The notes: generated from the sequence alone by a model not told the origin. A stretch of DNA of 64,000 bases from Macrolepiota albuminosa (GCA_027475525.1 JAMWFC010000009.1:682001-746000), one strand, 5' to 3'. Positions 46,946 through 57,059 are shown, numbered from the stretch's first letter. Numbers and translations: made by a program.

Positions 46946-47734
46946 CATTAAGACTTCTGCATTTTTGACCTGCTTAGCTAATTGTTATTTACTATACAGT
47001 ATGATAAACAAAGTAAAGTTTGTCAAGCAATAAATCAAACTTTTTTTGTAATTTAAACAAGGTCACATGATATCTATTTTCAGAATTTGCTTCATATAAA
47101 GTTCTCATCTGTTTCTTTAATCCTCCATCTGCCATGTCTAATGAAGAACTCCACTAATGGGTTGTTAACATGAATGTTCGAGTATTATACCTTGCTTGCA
47201 GAGGAGACCTGCATCAACTCAAAGGACAGCTGAAGGACCTAGTAAGATGTAAGTACTCCTGCCTAATAGACATGTACTAATAGTCATTCTGTAGACTGAC
47301 ATGTGATTGATAGTTAGCCAGGTCAAGGATGACAAGAAACTCCTCCTTGTGCCAGGAGAAGTTTCATCAACAAAGTTATTCCGCTACTCTAAAGCAAGCT
47401 TTCTGACAAGGATATGATCAGGCAGTTGAAGGATGCTGTGAATAAATGGTCTCAGAGGAGCAGAAGGGGAGAAGAACAAAGTGGGGGTGAAGAATAACCT
47501 GATCCGTCAACTGAGGCTGGTCTATCAACAGCACTGGCATGAGAAAACCAGATAAGTCATAGACTGGCAGCATGAAATTTGTCTGATCCATCACCAATTT
47601 CAAAGAAGAGAAAACAACCGAGTTCTTTAGCAGCAGGAGATTTGTCTGGTCCATCGCTGAATCTCAAGAAGCCAAAATGAGTGACCTATATTGGTCAATG
47701 TCTTCCTGGTACCTATTGTTGACAGAAGGAGCAG
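46946..47734. other. Region without a recognised gene
   Basis: Short frames occur, for example NVRVLYLACRGDLHQLKGQL near 47172-47235 followed by a possible GTAAGT donor. I cannot join them into a gene. 47420-47680 contains a repeated gaccagacaaatttc-like phrase. Confidence 0.35.
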
Positions 47735-48281
47735 GAGGATGAGGAATTCTTTCACTCTCCTTTCATTCATTTCCTTATTTCTTCTATTATTCTCTTATTT
47801 TGCTGTTTCTATTCTCTCAACACTATCTGTTAGTACTATTCTTAGCCTTTCTTATTTCTTCTATTATTCTCTTATTTTGCTGTTTCTATTCTCTCAACAC
47901 TATCTGTTAGTACTATTCTTAGCCTTTGAGGTGCTCTGGTTCTTTAGCTATTATTCAGACAAGTGTGGTCCCCTCAGCACCGCTTCCAGACTGCTTATAT
48001 AAGCCAGAGTTTGCCAGAGTTTGCCCCTTATTTGTGCAATTGTTTGTGTAGGCAATTTTTGAATTTTTAAGGTTTTGTTGTACTGTACAGTTGTTTCCCA
48101 TGCTTCAGAGGCCCCAGAAGCATCCAACCTGGCATAGGAAATCCCCAGACTTGTTCTCTTTGGATCTCCCTCTGCCAGGTGAGTAGCTACCTTGATATTG
48201 TCAGTATATATTCTAATACACTTTGGATCTCCCTCTGCCAGCTGTGTGACTGAGCCACAGCCTCTAGAGGTCGCCCTTACA
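47735..48281 (+). mobile_element. 5'-truncated gypsy-family LTR
   Basis: It matches the LTR of the chromodomain gypsy family from the tttcactctcctttcattca region to the cgcccttaca end; the first few dozen bases (tgtcagggg...) are missing. It contains 77-bp duplication no. 7. Confidence 0.8.
47774..47927. repeat. 77-bp tandem duplication no. 7
   Basis: The unit starts cttatttcttctattattct; the match run is exactly 77 bp with mismatching flanks. Confidence 0.95.
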
Positions 48282-48652
48282 CCCACCACCTCTCCTTGTC
48301 TTTGTCATTTTCTTTGTTGTCTTCTTCTGGCCTCAATCGTTGTTCGTGTTTTTTGCCCGTCTTGGAGAAGGCTCCTATCTTTGCCAAAAACTTTGTCATT
48401 GCCTCCAAACCCTCCTTCGTGCCTAGGAATTTTCCTAGGTCAAGTTGTTTGTTGACTTTCCTGAGTATGTATTGGTGTTCTTCATATCTCGGGCACGTCT
48501 GTATGATGTGTTTCCTCGTTTGGTGCCATACACCGCAGCTGCATCCTGTCCTTTCACTAGGTACAAACTTAGCATAGTACTCACCAATAAATGCATGTTT
48601 TGTGCGACACTGTGTTAATCTGCTTTGCAGACCATGATAACCTCCTCTTTGT
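48282..48652 (-). pseudogene. 3'-end fragment of a LINE (non-LTR retrotransposon) ORF2
   Basis: The minus strand is open across HGLQSRLTQCRTKHAFIGEY, then YAKFVPSERTGCSCGVWHQT, then RKHIIQTCPRYEEHQYILRK, then LGKFLGTKEGLEAMTKFLAK and a lysine/glutamate-rich tail. The CxC...H...C pattern and the TQxRTxHxxxxxYxxxF block match the RNase H-to-zinc-finger C-terminus of fungal LINE proteins. It lacks the RT and is 5'-truncated, as LINE copies usually are. It abuts the LTR end at 48281. Confidence 0.65.
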
Positions 48653-49036
48653 CACACTTCTGCTCATGGGTTTCTATAGCCTCCTCTGTTTTGGTGAGCT
48701 ATGCCAACCTGATAGCATGCACCTCAGAAATGATCAGAGAGTCATCAAGTACTTGTTCGCTAGGATTTTTGATGATTGTTATAAGTTCCTGCTGCCAGCT
48801 CAAAAATCAGATACATATTTTGAAGGTAACAAAGTTGTCATTCTGAAGTCCAACCATCCTACAGATCCATATAAGTGGTTCACAATCTACCTTAAAAACT
48901 GTGCTGCAAAATTCCTACTGAGGTGTGAATTATGGCTGACAAGCACCTTTATCACTTGCCTGAGGAGACTCTTTCAGCATCTATATTATACATACACATG
49001 TTGGAGCCAAGACAAGCCACATAGGTCCTCCTGAAG
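48610..49036 (+). pseudogene. Tyrosine recombinase (phage-integrase fold) fragment
   Basis: The frame contains LLLMGFYSLLCFGELCQPDS, KFLLPAQKSDTYFEGNKVVI and LLRCELWLTS. The layout matches agaricomycete tyrosine recombinases (GFxGLxRxGEL, FLPxHKxDxxFEGN, PELWL). The first catalytic arginine, in the R-x-G-E position, is cysteine here (codon 48687-48689), which fits CpG-to-TpG. The C-terminal HxxR and tyrosine are missing, so it is dead. It is possibly related to the element at 9063-9672. Confidence 0.6.
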
Positions 49037-49089
49037 TGAGCTCTGACTTGTCTGGTAACTTGACTGTGTGGTTGTTGGACAACTTTTAT

Positions 49090-49375
49090 CACCTGTCCCT
49101 GACATTCTAATGCAATATAGAGTAGAATTATAGTAAAATAGTGATGCAATTTCCTCTGTAACATAAAGATAACTAATGCATCATGATGGTAATGCAATTT
49201 CTTCTGTAACCTTACACATAAATAATGCATCACTTATGCATGTACGGTCAGTGATGTATTACTCAATTTCTAAATGCAGAAAAATGCATCAACAAAGGAT
49301 TGAACAGAGGATATTTTATGTAAGTAAGCAGGAAATTAATGATATAACCAATAGACCACCATGCCATCTAAAATA
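49090..49375 (-). repeat. SINE-like element, minus orientation
   Basis: The minus strand has a tRNA-like head at 49375-49290 (catggtggtctattggttat, then ctgttcaatcctttg as box B). A tail follows, with repeated gatgcattagtta/gaaattgcatta words down to 49090. The tail resembles the tail of the plus-strand unit at 49660-49790. Confidence 0.5.
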
Positions 49376-49569
49376 ATGTAAGTCACGGACTATAGATACT
49401 GTTGCGAGACCTGTCTAGTGCTGACACCAGTCAGCTGGTTAGGCCTTGTTGGTTAGGATTTTGTTAGTTAGGTGTTAGGGCTTAGTTAGAGGTTTGGTTA
49501 AGGCTTAGGACAGGGATATTTATTAAAGGGGAGCTTGTCTCCCCTTTACTACATGCGCTTTTTTACTTT

Positions 49570-49790
49570 TTTTACTGAGGCAACTTAGTCACATGGTTAG
49601 TGCTGTTAATTATCATGTGTTCAGGTCTGTGATGCACATGTTCGAATCTTGGTATTGGTATGTTTTAGTAATTCTTTTCTTGCCTTACTAATGCATTAAT
49701 TGCACCATATAAGTTACACTAGATATTGCATTACTATTCTACTGTAATTCTACCACATTATGCATCACGATGTCGGGGTCGGCTGCTTTT
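49570..49790 (+). repeat. SINE-like element, plus orientation
   Basis: It has a tRNA-like head (cacatggttagtgctgttaa, then gcacatgttcgaatcttgg, a strong box B) followed by a tail with aatgcattaattgca, attgcattactattctactg and atgcatcacgatg. It is head-to-head with the unit at 49090-49375. The about 195 bp between them is G/T-rich with ggttag words. Confidence 0.5.
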
Positions 49791-49927
49791 ATTACATCAA
49801 TAACACACCCAGGTTCAGTTAAACTCCTTTGTTATGGTGTCCCACCCCACATTGTTATGAAACATGAGGGTTGGACCTCTTTGTATTTTCTCATTTACTG
49901 GAGATGCCATGGTCATTGTTGGGAGAC

Positions 49928-49982
49928 ATTGACATTCCACTAAGCCACTGTGGCTTGGTGGAATGTTTCCCAACAGTCATTG
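49928..49982. repeat. Hairpin with two box A-like arms
   Basis: acattccactaagccac and tggcttggtggaatgt are near-perfect inverted copies separated by two bases. Each strand reads TGGCTTxGTGGAAT, a strong box A, so it may be two fused SINE heads. Confidence 0.5.
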
Positions 49983-50437
49983 CCTGGGAAAATGCTCGCC
50001 GTTAATTCACCCATGATCACAACCTCTTAAAGGCTCCTTACACAAATCTGTCTTGAGGTTAATACTCGTGTTCAGAAAGTAACGAGTGAATCTTGGTGAG
50101 CATAAAATCCACCTCAGTCTGCGCAAGAAGCCATGCTATGAATCCAAGGGGAATCTGATCAATATCTGAGCGATGCGTCGTGGTCTCCTAAGCTTGAGCG
50201 GGGAATCGCGACTGACACATTTGCTGATCAGACATTAAACTCTCAAAAAACTTGCTACCGGTCGTGAGGGTTCGGAGCACCAGCGAGGTGTCTCGCCCAA
50301 ACATCTATAAAATAGATAAATAAAATACAACGCTATTATCTCGTTTCGATAGCTGTAAAATATTGTACTAGCAACTGTTTCAATGATCAAGTGGTGAAGT
50401 CAAAGACTCTACTTTTGTGTCTTCTACAGTCAGCTAT

Positions 50438-50753
50438 TGTTGGAGTAGACTCTTATCTGTGGCGGCGGCGCCCCCGGTTACTTCTCGGTCTTTAAACCAT
50501 TTCCTTTTTAGCTCGTACTTACATCTCGATCGTACTATACAGTTTCCTAAGCCACCGCATTTTCTTTATGTTGCGTGCGCCGGAGTTACCGCCCCTCAGT
50601 TCTTTATTCAAAGACTGAGGGTGCGTAATCACTACTTACTTATTTTATTTTTATCTTACCTATTCCTGTAATTCTCGACACTTACTTCGTACTACAGGTT
50701 AACAGAGTTCTTTATTCAAAGACTGAGATTCTCGACACTTACTTCGTACTACA
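50438..50753 (+). mobile_element. Copia solo LTR
   Basis: 316 bp, nearly identical to the copia LTRs at 11452 and 22540. It is flanked by the perfect target duplication GCTAT (50433-50437 and 50754-50758). Its CpG content is kept, so it is recent. Confidence 0.93.
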
Positions 50754-50913
50754 GCTATCAAGTCCCTGCCCTTGACAACTACAGCTGTACCCAGATCATT
50801 CACTTATGGTGCATCATTCGAAATCCATAAAGCTCAGCTCTATATATATGCTATGGTGTATCATTCTAGATCTGTCAAGTCATAACATACTTTGACAATG
50901 CCACCATATAAGA

Positions 50914-52155
50914 TCAAGGAACAGACACGGACGGAGGAAGAAGAACAAGTTTTCTACTTTGGAGGATTTCCAACCCACCTTCAATAAAGTACCTGCGACT
51001 CTCAAAGCTCCAAGAATCGTTTCCCCTGACAAGATAAGCCAGGCCATCCAAATAGCGTTCCACTTCAGCCTGGACCTCTGTTCCAAAGAATGGGGCATAG
51101 TGGAGGTCGTTCAAAAAATCGCGCGTAAGCTTCGCGTAGTAGTTTTTAATCCACTTCATTGCTCCATTCAAATCAACATTTTCATGTTTCATCAAAATAG
51201 TGATAACATTATGGCCACCATCGCCCCGGGCTTGTTCGACGTTGTAAGAATACATGTCCTAATCCAAGTTGAAAATGAAACATGAATAGTCACATAAAGC
51301 AGAAGCAGAAAATGGAAAAATTTACATTGGTGAGAATGATCATGTCGATGGAGGCATTGAAAAGTCTCTGTATAACAGGATCTTCATAGACTTTATCCGG
51401 AAGGTTGAGTCCCAACTCAAGAATCCCGACAGTAGACTTTACGCCGCATGTGTCTCGGCGGACAGTCAAATAATCGTCAACATTCCTGATCAGCTTTAGA
51501 GCGCGATCCTGAGCTTGCTGAACAACTGAGGTAGTGTATTCGTCGAATGACTTGATGAACCGAAGGCGTGCACTTTCGGATGCACTCTTCGATGACGACT
51601 TCCAGAATCTGGAAGAACACAACGATGAGTTATAGTAGTAATTGATTATGTGCCAAGCGTACTGGCGGGCAACCTCTGCAATGATGTACTCGCCGGCTGG
51701 CCTGGTCTTGTCAGGATTGCGTATGGCATCCATAACCATTGTGGCCACTTGTTGAGCTTCATGAGGTGTTGCAGTGTCGGTGTATTCCTCATATAACCCG
51801 AACAGATACAAGATATCGCAACCCGCACGAAGGACGTCTTCATACCCCAGATATTTGATTCAATAAGGATAAGTAACAAAGGATTGAGGGTACCTTTTTT
51901 CTCCAAAGGGAATATAAGAGAAGCGAGCAACTCTAATACCAAAATAATCTGGACAAATTCCCTGGCAGCAAGGAGGAAAGACTCACCAAAATCACTGAGG
52001 TCAAATGTTCGTTGTAAACCAGGCGTGAATGTAACAAGACTTCGGATCCATGCTGATGCTTCTGCTTTGACCTGGAGGTAGTGCGGATTCATTCTGCGCT
52101 TCCAAGGCCATTCCGAGAGTGTGTCAGGGAGGATAACGGATTCCGGGAGGATCAT
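50914..52155 (-). CDS. Sesquiterpene synthase (basidiomycete terpene cyclase), 5 exons
   Basis: Class I terpene cyclase; the family converts farnesyl diphosphate to sesquiterpenes with Mg2+. Splice model: 52155-51987, 51932-51894, 51837-51663, 51608-51326, 51258-50914. All introns have GT/AG ends and the total is 1011 bp, giving 336 residues, normal for the family. Start: MILPESVILPDTLSEWPW, then NPHY. The aspartate-rich region reads RAGCDILYLF followed by EEYTD, where the family has D(D/E/N)xxD, so the first Asp is Glu. Later blocks are FIKSFDEYTTSVVQQAQDRA, YLTVRRDTCGVK, the NSE motif NDMYSYNVE formed across intron 4, and a C-terminal FESRRYF. No frame break is seen. A truncated relative lies just upstream. 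No P450 or other tailoring gene is in the window. Product unknown. Confidence 0.88.
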
Positions 52156-52469
52156 GGCCTTCTACCAGTTGTAAGTCTGTCTGCTCACGAAGTCCTGAAT
52201 TTATATCATAAAATGCATTCATAAAAAAAATCATCTTCCATCCATAACCCGAATTTTAGAAGGAACCGCTCCTGGAATGTGATCAATGGAGTGACGTTTT
52301 TGGAGATTCATTGTTGATATAGAGCAGGTACCTCGGATAGGAAAGAAATGGAATGTATACAATCTAATTTGCCTGTCCAGTCGATAGTTCATCGTGGATG
52401 CTGTTGACCCAACAAAAAGTTCGAAAGCACGTGGTGAATATAAATATGTCGGCCGTGTGGCCTAGGGTT

Positions 52470-52735
52470 AGTTTGCCAGACTGTACTGTACTCGCTCACG
52501 TAAAGAATGGTATTGTATTTGATGTCTACATTATGTATTTGACATGAGCGTGTAGGAGGGGGTCGGTCTTCAGATAGCGTGATAGCTGAGTCATTGTCAC
52601 TAAAAATCGAGGTAGGTTTGCTCAGCAGCCCAGAGCCAAATACACTCTTGGGCACTCTTGAAAGCGGTCATGTACTCTGCTTCGCATGATGAGGCTGTGA
52701 CTGTTTGTTGCTTCCTGGCTGCCCGTGATTATGGT
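52470..52735 (-). pseudogene. Copia RNase H remnant of another family
   Basis: The minus strand shows SSCEAEYMTAFKSAQECIWL then, after a one-base frameshift, PTSIFSDNDSAITLSEDRP and a HNVDIKYNTI block. This is the EAEYxA...DNxSAI...KHIDxRYH layout of Ty1/copia RNase H. It lies between the two terpene synthase loci and borders the left arm of the inverted repeat. Confidence 0.7.
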
Positions 52736-52764
52736 GCCGGCACAACAAGCAAAGAAATATGATA

Positions 52765-53425
52765 TTAAGAATCAGACACGAACGGAGGGAGCAGAACGAG
52801 TTTTCTAGTTCGTTGAATTTCCAACCCATTTGTGATGAAGTACCTGCGACCCTCAAAGCTCCAAGAATCGATTCCCCTGACACAATAAGCCAGTCCATCC
52901 AAATAGTGTTCTACTTCATCCTGGATCTCTTTGCCAAAGAATGGGACATTCAAGAAATCGTGCGTAAGCTTCGCGTAGTAGTTCTCAATCCACTTAATTG
53001 CTCCATTTAAATCAACGTCTTCTTGATTCATCACGATCGTGATAATGTTGTGGCCGCCATGTCCCCGGGCTTGTTCGACGTTATAAGAGTACAGATCCTA
53101 TTTCAAGTCCAAAATGAAACATGAATATCCCGATAAAATAGAAGCATAAACAGAAAATTTACATTAGTGAGAATAATCATGTTGATGAAGGCATTAATAA
53201 GTCTCCGTATAACAGGATCTTCAGAGACCTGATCTGGAAGGTTGAGTCCAAACTCAATGATATCTAACGTAGGCTTTGCGCCGGATGTGTCCTGGCGGAG
53301 AGTAAAATAGTTGTCAATGTTCCTGATCAGGTTTTGAGCGCGATCCTGAGCTTGCTGAACAACTGAGGCAGTGTATTCGTCGAATGACTTGATGAACCGA
53401 TGGCATGCACCTTTGGATACATTCT
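52765..53425 (-). pseudogene. Truncated sesquiterpene synthase, left-arm copy
   Basis: It corresponds to the last two exons of the gene at 50914. The first exon begins abruptly around HRFIKSFDEYTASVVQQAQ (about 53400) and includes the YFTLRQDTSGAK and LNLPDQVSEDPVIRRL blocks. The next exon has the NSE motif NDLYSYNVE across the intron and ends LLPPFVSDS. The N-terminal half with the aspartate-rich motif is missing, so it cannot be a working cyclase. Divergence from the intact gene shows an old paralogue. Confidence 0.85.
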
Positions 53426-53667
53426 CCTAGTAAGTCAGCTCACGAAGTCTTCAATTGATAAAAAGCAGGGAAATCTTTTCATCCACCGAAATGGAGAACC
53501 TTACCGGATGCTATGAAAATTTTCTGGTCGGTTACTCCGTGATCGGTCAAAGTACCCAGGCGTGCTTCCCAAGGTCGAAATGAAACCGAAAACCTTATTT
53601 ACAACTTCATTTTTGGACTATGAAGCCATCGAAAGAGGAGAGATATACATTGACGTAGCCAATCGCG

Positions 53668-53856
53668 TTAACGGATTGCTTCTTGAAAGACCATGACACG
53701 GTGCTTCCATTTGATTGTTGAATTGTGGACAGCCAACACTAGCAAAAAGTTGGCTAGAATATATGCCAAACATGATGTAGTACCCATTTGGAAGGAAAAA
53801 TCCCAGGTTGTTCCCAGCTTGTCATATAAGTCAAACTCAAACGGTTGACCTACCAC
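53668..53856 (-). other. Unrecognised 62-codon ORF, duplicated in both arms
   Basis: MVGQPFEFDLYDKLGTTWDF... is also present at 54919-55107 on the plus strand because of the inverted repeat. It contains a hydrophobic stretch (SCLAYILANFLLVLAV). No family is recognised and it may be chance. Confidence 0.3.
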
Positions 53857-53912
53857 ATGACTGGGTAGTTATCTGCCGTTATCTGCCAAACAAATGTTAT
53901 CTGCCATTACCT

Positions 53913-54105
53913 GTGTAGATACAAATAGAATATTTAGTCCTCAGAGGTCTCGACAGTAAGTTGAGAACGACTGTATTGACCTGTAGATACAAATAGAATA
54001 TTTAGTCTACAAGCCCAGTAAGCACAACGAATAATAGATGTAAGTAAGTAACGTACCCTCAGAGGTCTTGACAGTCAGTTGAGAACGACTGAGGGAATAG
54101 AAAAA
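53913..54105 (-). repeat. Copia-type LTR fragment, left arm
   Basis: Minus-strand mirror of 54670-54862: ccctcag/ctgaggg stems, tacttacttacatct, and two tagactaaatattctatttg/tatctaca ends. It resembles the 3' half of copia LTRs but not of the family at 11452. Confidence 0.55.
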
Positions 54106-54144
54106 TTTTGTCCGGCCTTGAGGGCCCAGAATAAGGTTTGATGG

Positions 54145-54630
54145 CATAATGATGCATTATACTGTCTAACTAGACATGTATAGCTTTGTGCCACTGGCCG
54201 CAATCTGGACGAAAATCGATCTCAGACCTGTCGCCTGCCGAGTCGATTAATATTACAACGATTTTGATTTGTGTGACCTCTCTTAAGCTTATTCCGAAGA
54301 CATCAAGACATCATCAAACCATCATAAACGGGGATAAACCGCGTTTATTTTTTTTTGCTGTGCCCCTGCCCACGAGGAAACTCTCACTTCTTGCTCTCCT
54401 TACGCAGTAGTTTCGTATGATACGCGCACATGATTTTTGTTAGTATTACACGATCTCTATATCAATTCCAAGACAAATTATTTTTACCAATTGATCCGGC
54501 ACAAAATCAAGTCACGAAAATACCGACAATCTTAAACATGGGTACCCCCTCACCCTCCTCACCACTCAAAACACACTCAACAAAATGCGAACCACGACTA
54601 ACAAAATGATCAATAACGACCATGTTTTTC
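54145..54630. other. 486-bp loop between the inverted-repeat arms
   Basis: Single-copy sequence with no recognised gene. A 74-codon frame at 54186-54410 has no known domain. Confidence 0.6.
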
Positions 54631-54669
54631 CCATCAAACCTTATTCTGGGCCCTCAAGGCCGGACAAAA

Positions 54670-54862
54670 TTTTTCTATTCCCTCAGTCGTTCTCAACTGA
54701 CTGTCAAGACCTCTGAGGGTACGTTACTTACTTACATCTATTATTCGTTGTGCTTACTGGGCTTGTAGACTAAATATTCTATTTGTATCTACAGGTCAAT
54801 ACAGTCGTTCTCAACTTACTGTCGAGACCTCTGAGGACTAAATATTCTATTTGTATCTACAC
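54670..54862 (+). repeat. Copia-type LTR fragment, right arm
   Basis: It contains ccctcagtcgttctcaactg, tctgagggtacgttacttac and two copies of ctaaatattctatttgtatc followed by taca, typical of a TG...CA LTR end. Confidence 0.55.
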
Positions 54863-55349
54863 AGGTAATGGCAGATAACATTTGTTTGGCAGATAACGGC
54901 AGATAACTACCCAGTCATGTGGTAGGTCAACCGTTTGAGTTTGACTTATATGACAAGCTGGGAACAACCTGGGATTTTTCCTTCCAAATGGGTACTACAT
55001 CATGTTTGGCATATATTCTAGCCAACTTTTTGCTAGTGTTGGCTGTCCACAATTCAACAATCAAATGGAAGCACCGTGTCATGGTCTTTCAAGAAGCAAT
55101 CCGTTAACGCGATTGGCTACGTCAATGTATATCTCTCCTCTTTCGATGGCTTCATAGTCCAAAAATGAAGTTGTAAATAAGGTTTTCGGTTTCATTTCGA
55201 CCTTGGGAAGCACGCCTGGGTACTTTGACCGATCACGGAGTAACCGACCAGAAAATTTTCATAGCATCCGGTAAGGTTCTCCATTTCGGTGGATGAAAAG
55301 ATTTCCCTGCTTTTTATCAATTGAAGACTTCGTGAGCTGACTTACTAGG

Positions 55350-56010
55350 AGAATGTATCCAAAGGTGCATGCCATCGGTTCATCAAGTCATTCGACGAAT
55401 ACACTGCCTCAGTTGTTCAGCAAGCTCAGGATCGCGCTCAAAACCTGATCAGGAACATTGACAACTATTTTACTCTCCGCCAGGACACATCCGGCGCAAA
55501 GCCTACGTTAGATATCATTGAGTTTGGACTCAACCTTCCAGATCAGGTCTCTGAAGATCCTGTTATACGGAGACTTATTAATGCCTTCATCAACATGATT
55601 ATTCTCACTAATGTAAATTTTCTGTTTATGCTTCTATTTTATCGGGATATTCATGTTTCATTTTGGACTTGAAATAGGATCTGTACTCTTATAACGTCGA
55701 ACAAGCCCGGGGACATGGCGGCCACAACATTATCACGATCGTGATGAATCAAGAAGACGTTGATTTAAATGGAGCAATTAAGTGGATTGAGAACTACTAC
55801 GCGAAGCTTACGCACGATTTCTTGAATGTCCCATTCTTTGGCAAAGAGATCCAGGATGAAGTAGAACACTATTTGGATGGACTGGCTTATTGTGTCAGGG
55901 GAATCGATTCTTGGAGCTTTGAGGGTCGCAGGTACTTCATCACAAATGGGTTGGAAATTCAACGAACTAGAAAACTCGTTCTGCTCCCTCCGTTCGTGTC
56001 TGATTCTTAA
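55350..56010 (+). pseudogene. Truncated sesquiterpene synthase, right-arm copy
   Basis: Identical in sequence to the left-arm copy but on the plus strand: exon with FIKSFDEYTASVVQQ, intron (gtaaat ... aatag, about 55615-55678), and exon with LYSYNVEQARGHGGHN and a stop at 56008-56010. No promoter or N-terminal exons are present. Confidence 0.85.
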
Positions 56011-56204
56011 TCTCGTATTTCAAGGACACTTTGAATAAATTGCTCTGTTGTGTTTTCAATGCTGCCAGCCTTGTTTATTTGAATATTACCAAGAGGGTTC
56101 ACATAAGAATGTTATATCAAGTTGGGTAGGTCGCCCTTAATTTGTTTTTGGAGGGTATCTATTCATCAATGGTACTTGTTTCACAAATTCCTGCTATACA
56201 TCCA

Positions 56205-56436
56205 AAGTTTGTGAACTGCTCCAGCTTCCCAGTAGTAATTTGACAAATAATAGACTGTTTGTCATGTGCTGTAAGCTTGGAAGGACAACTTCCAGGATGA
56301 TTCTCTTTGTTGCTCTCCAGTTCTTTGCTGATTCTCCCTACAGTGCCCTTTCTCAGGCCAGTTTTTGCTTGGATTTGATGCTGAGAATACCTCTCATTGA
56401 GGAGAAAAGAAACAAAAGAGCGATTGGCAGCAGAAA
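56205..56436 (-). pseudogene. Tc1/mariner-type transposase N-terminal (HTH) fragment
   Basis: The minus strand reads NERYSQHQIQAKTGLRKGTV, then GRISKELESNKENHPGSCPS, then KLTAHDKQSIICQITTGKL. This is the paired helix-turn-helix DNA-binding region of fungal Tc1-like transposases, with the typical GRxSKL linker here as CPSKL. The DDE catalytic part is missing. Confidence 0.7.
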
Positions 56437-56516
56437 CAGGTCACATGATGGTGGTAAAGTGTCAAAAAAATGATTGATTGAAGTTGAACATGTCAAATTA
56501 GTATAAATAAGATCAC

Positions 56517-56670
56517 ATGACATTGTTTATACTTCCCACAAGGTGTTTCCATCTTCTACTGCTGAAAGGTATTGAGAAAATATGAAAATTAAAATGACAT
56601 TGTTTATACTTCCCACAAGGTGTTTCCATCTTCTACTGCTGAAAGGTATTGAGAAAATATGAAAATTAAA
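56517..56670. repeat. 77-bp tandem duplication no. 8
   Basis: The unit begins atgacattgtttatacttcc; the period is exactly 77 bp. The match run is slightly longer (81 bp) because four flanking bases coincide. Confidence 0.93.
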
Positions 56671-56674
56671 ATGA

Positions 56675-56874
56675 GTCAAAAAACTGCCCCAGTGATTGAA
56701 TATTTTGTTTGATTTATTAATCAGCAAGTTCTTGTCCAGATCACATGATCCATACATCATTATAAAGCCAGGATGCAGTTGTATGTCATGTGATTTTCTA
56801 CAATTTTTTGCCTAGGTTTGTCATGTGAATCTTTCCAAAAAAGCCAAACATTGGGGCAGTTTTTTGAGCCAGTG
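56675..56874. mobile_element. Tc1/mariner-like terminal inverted repeats or MITE
   Basis: tcaaaaaactgccccagtg at the left is mirrored at the right by cattggggcagttttttga, ending gagccagtg followed by TA, the mariner target dinucleotide. It probably forms the end of the element whose transposase fragment is at 56205. The left terminus lies right next to the end of 77-bp duplication no. 8, so it may be misjoined. Confidence 0.6.
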
Positions 56875-56879
56875 TACAA

Positions 56880-57020
56880 GAGGTATAGATAGCTCAAGTA
56901 GAGTAGAAAATAGACAGGCAAATTATAGACAAAAGCTCAGTGGTTTCCAGAGAGTGAATCACTTAGGCTGGAGTTTGTGAAAAACCTCTACCTTTCAGAA
57001 TATTTATATTTTGGAAAGTA
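56880..57020 (+). repeat. Fragment of LTR family E
   Basis: atagctcaagtagagtagaa, atagacaggcaaattatag and gtggtttccagagagtgaat match 38010-38070 and the minus-strand copy near 43100-43170. Confidence 0.7.
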
Positions 57021-57059
57021 ACTATACTTCAATATACAAGTTTTTTTTTGGTGGTTATT

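Larger units (their letters stand above)
52764..54144. repeat. Left arm of a perfect 1381-bp inverted repeat
   Basis: Position x in this arm pairs with 108775 minus x in 54631-56011. Everything I compared matched without indels: the ends, the ORFs at 52765-53034 and 53668-53856, and the 53101-53160 segment. The arm carries the truncated terpene synthase and an LTR fragment. Confidence 0.93.
54631..56011. repeat. Right arm of the perfect 1381-bp inverted repeat
   Basis: Reverse complement of 52764-54144. Beyond 56011 the arms diverge at once (left side: copia remnant; right side: aataaattgctctg, which may be the native 3' flank with a possible poly(A) signal). Confidence 0.93.

Noticed and set aside
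49430..49510. Telomere-like ttaggt/gttagg repeats
   Set aside because: The words are irregular and not a TTAGGG tandem array; the sequence is interstitial and flanked by SINE-like units.
52389..52655. Novel gene upstream of the terpene synthase
   Set aside because: Its SDNDSAI block and the preceding EAEYM block identify a copia RNase H remnant.
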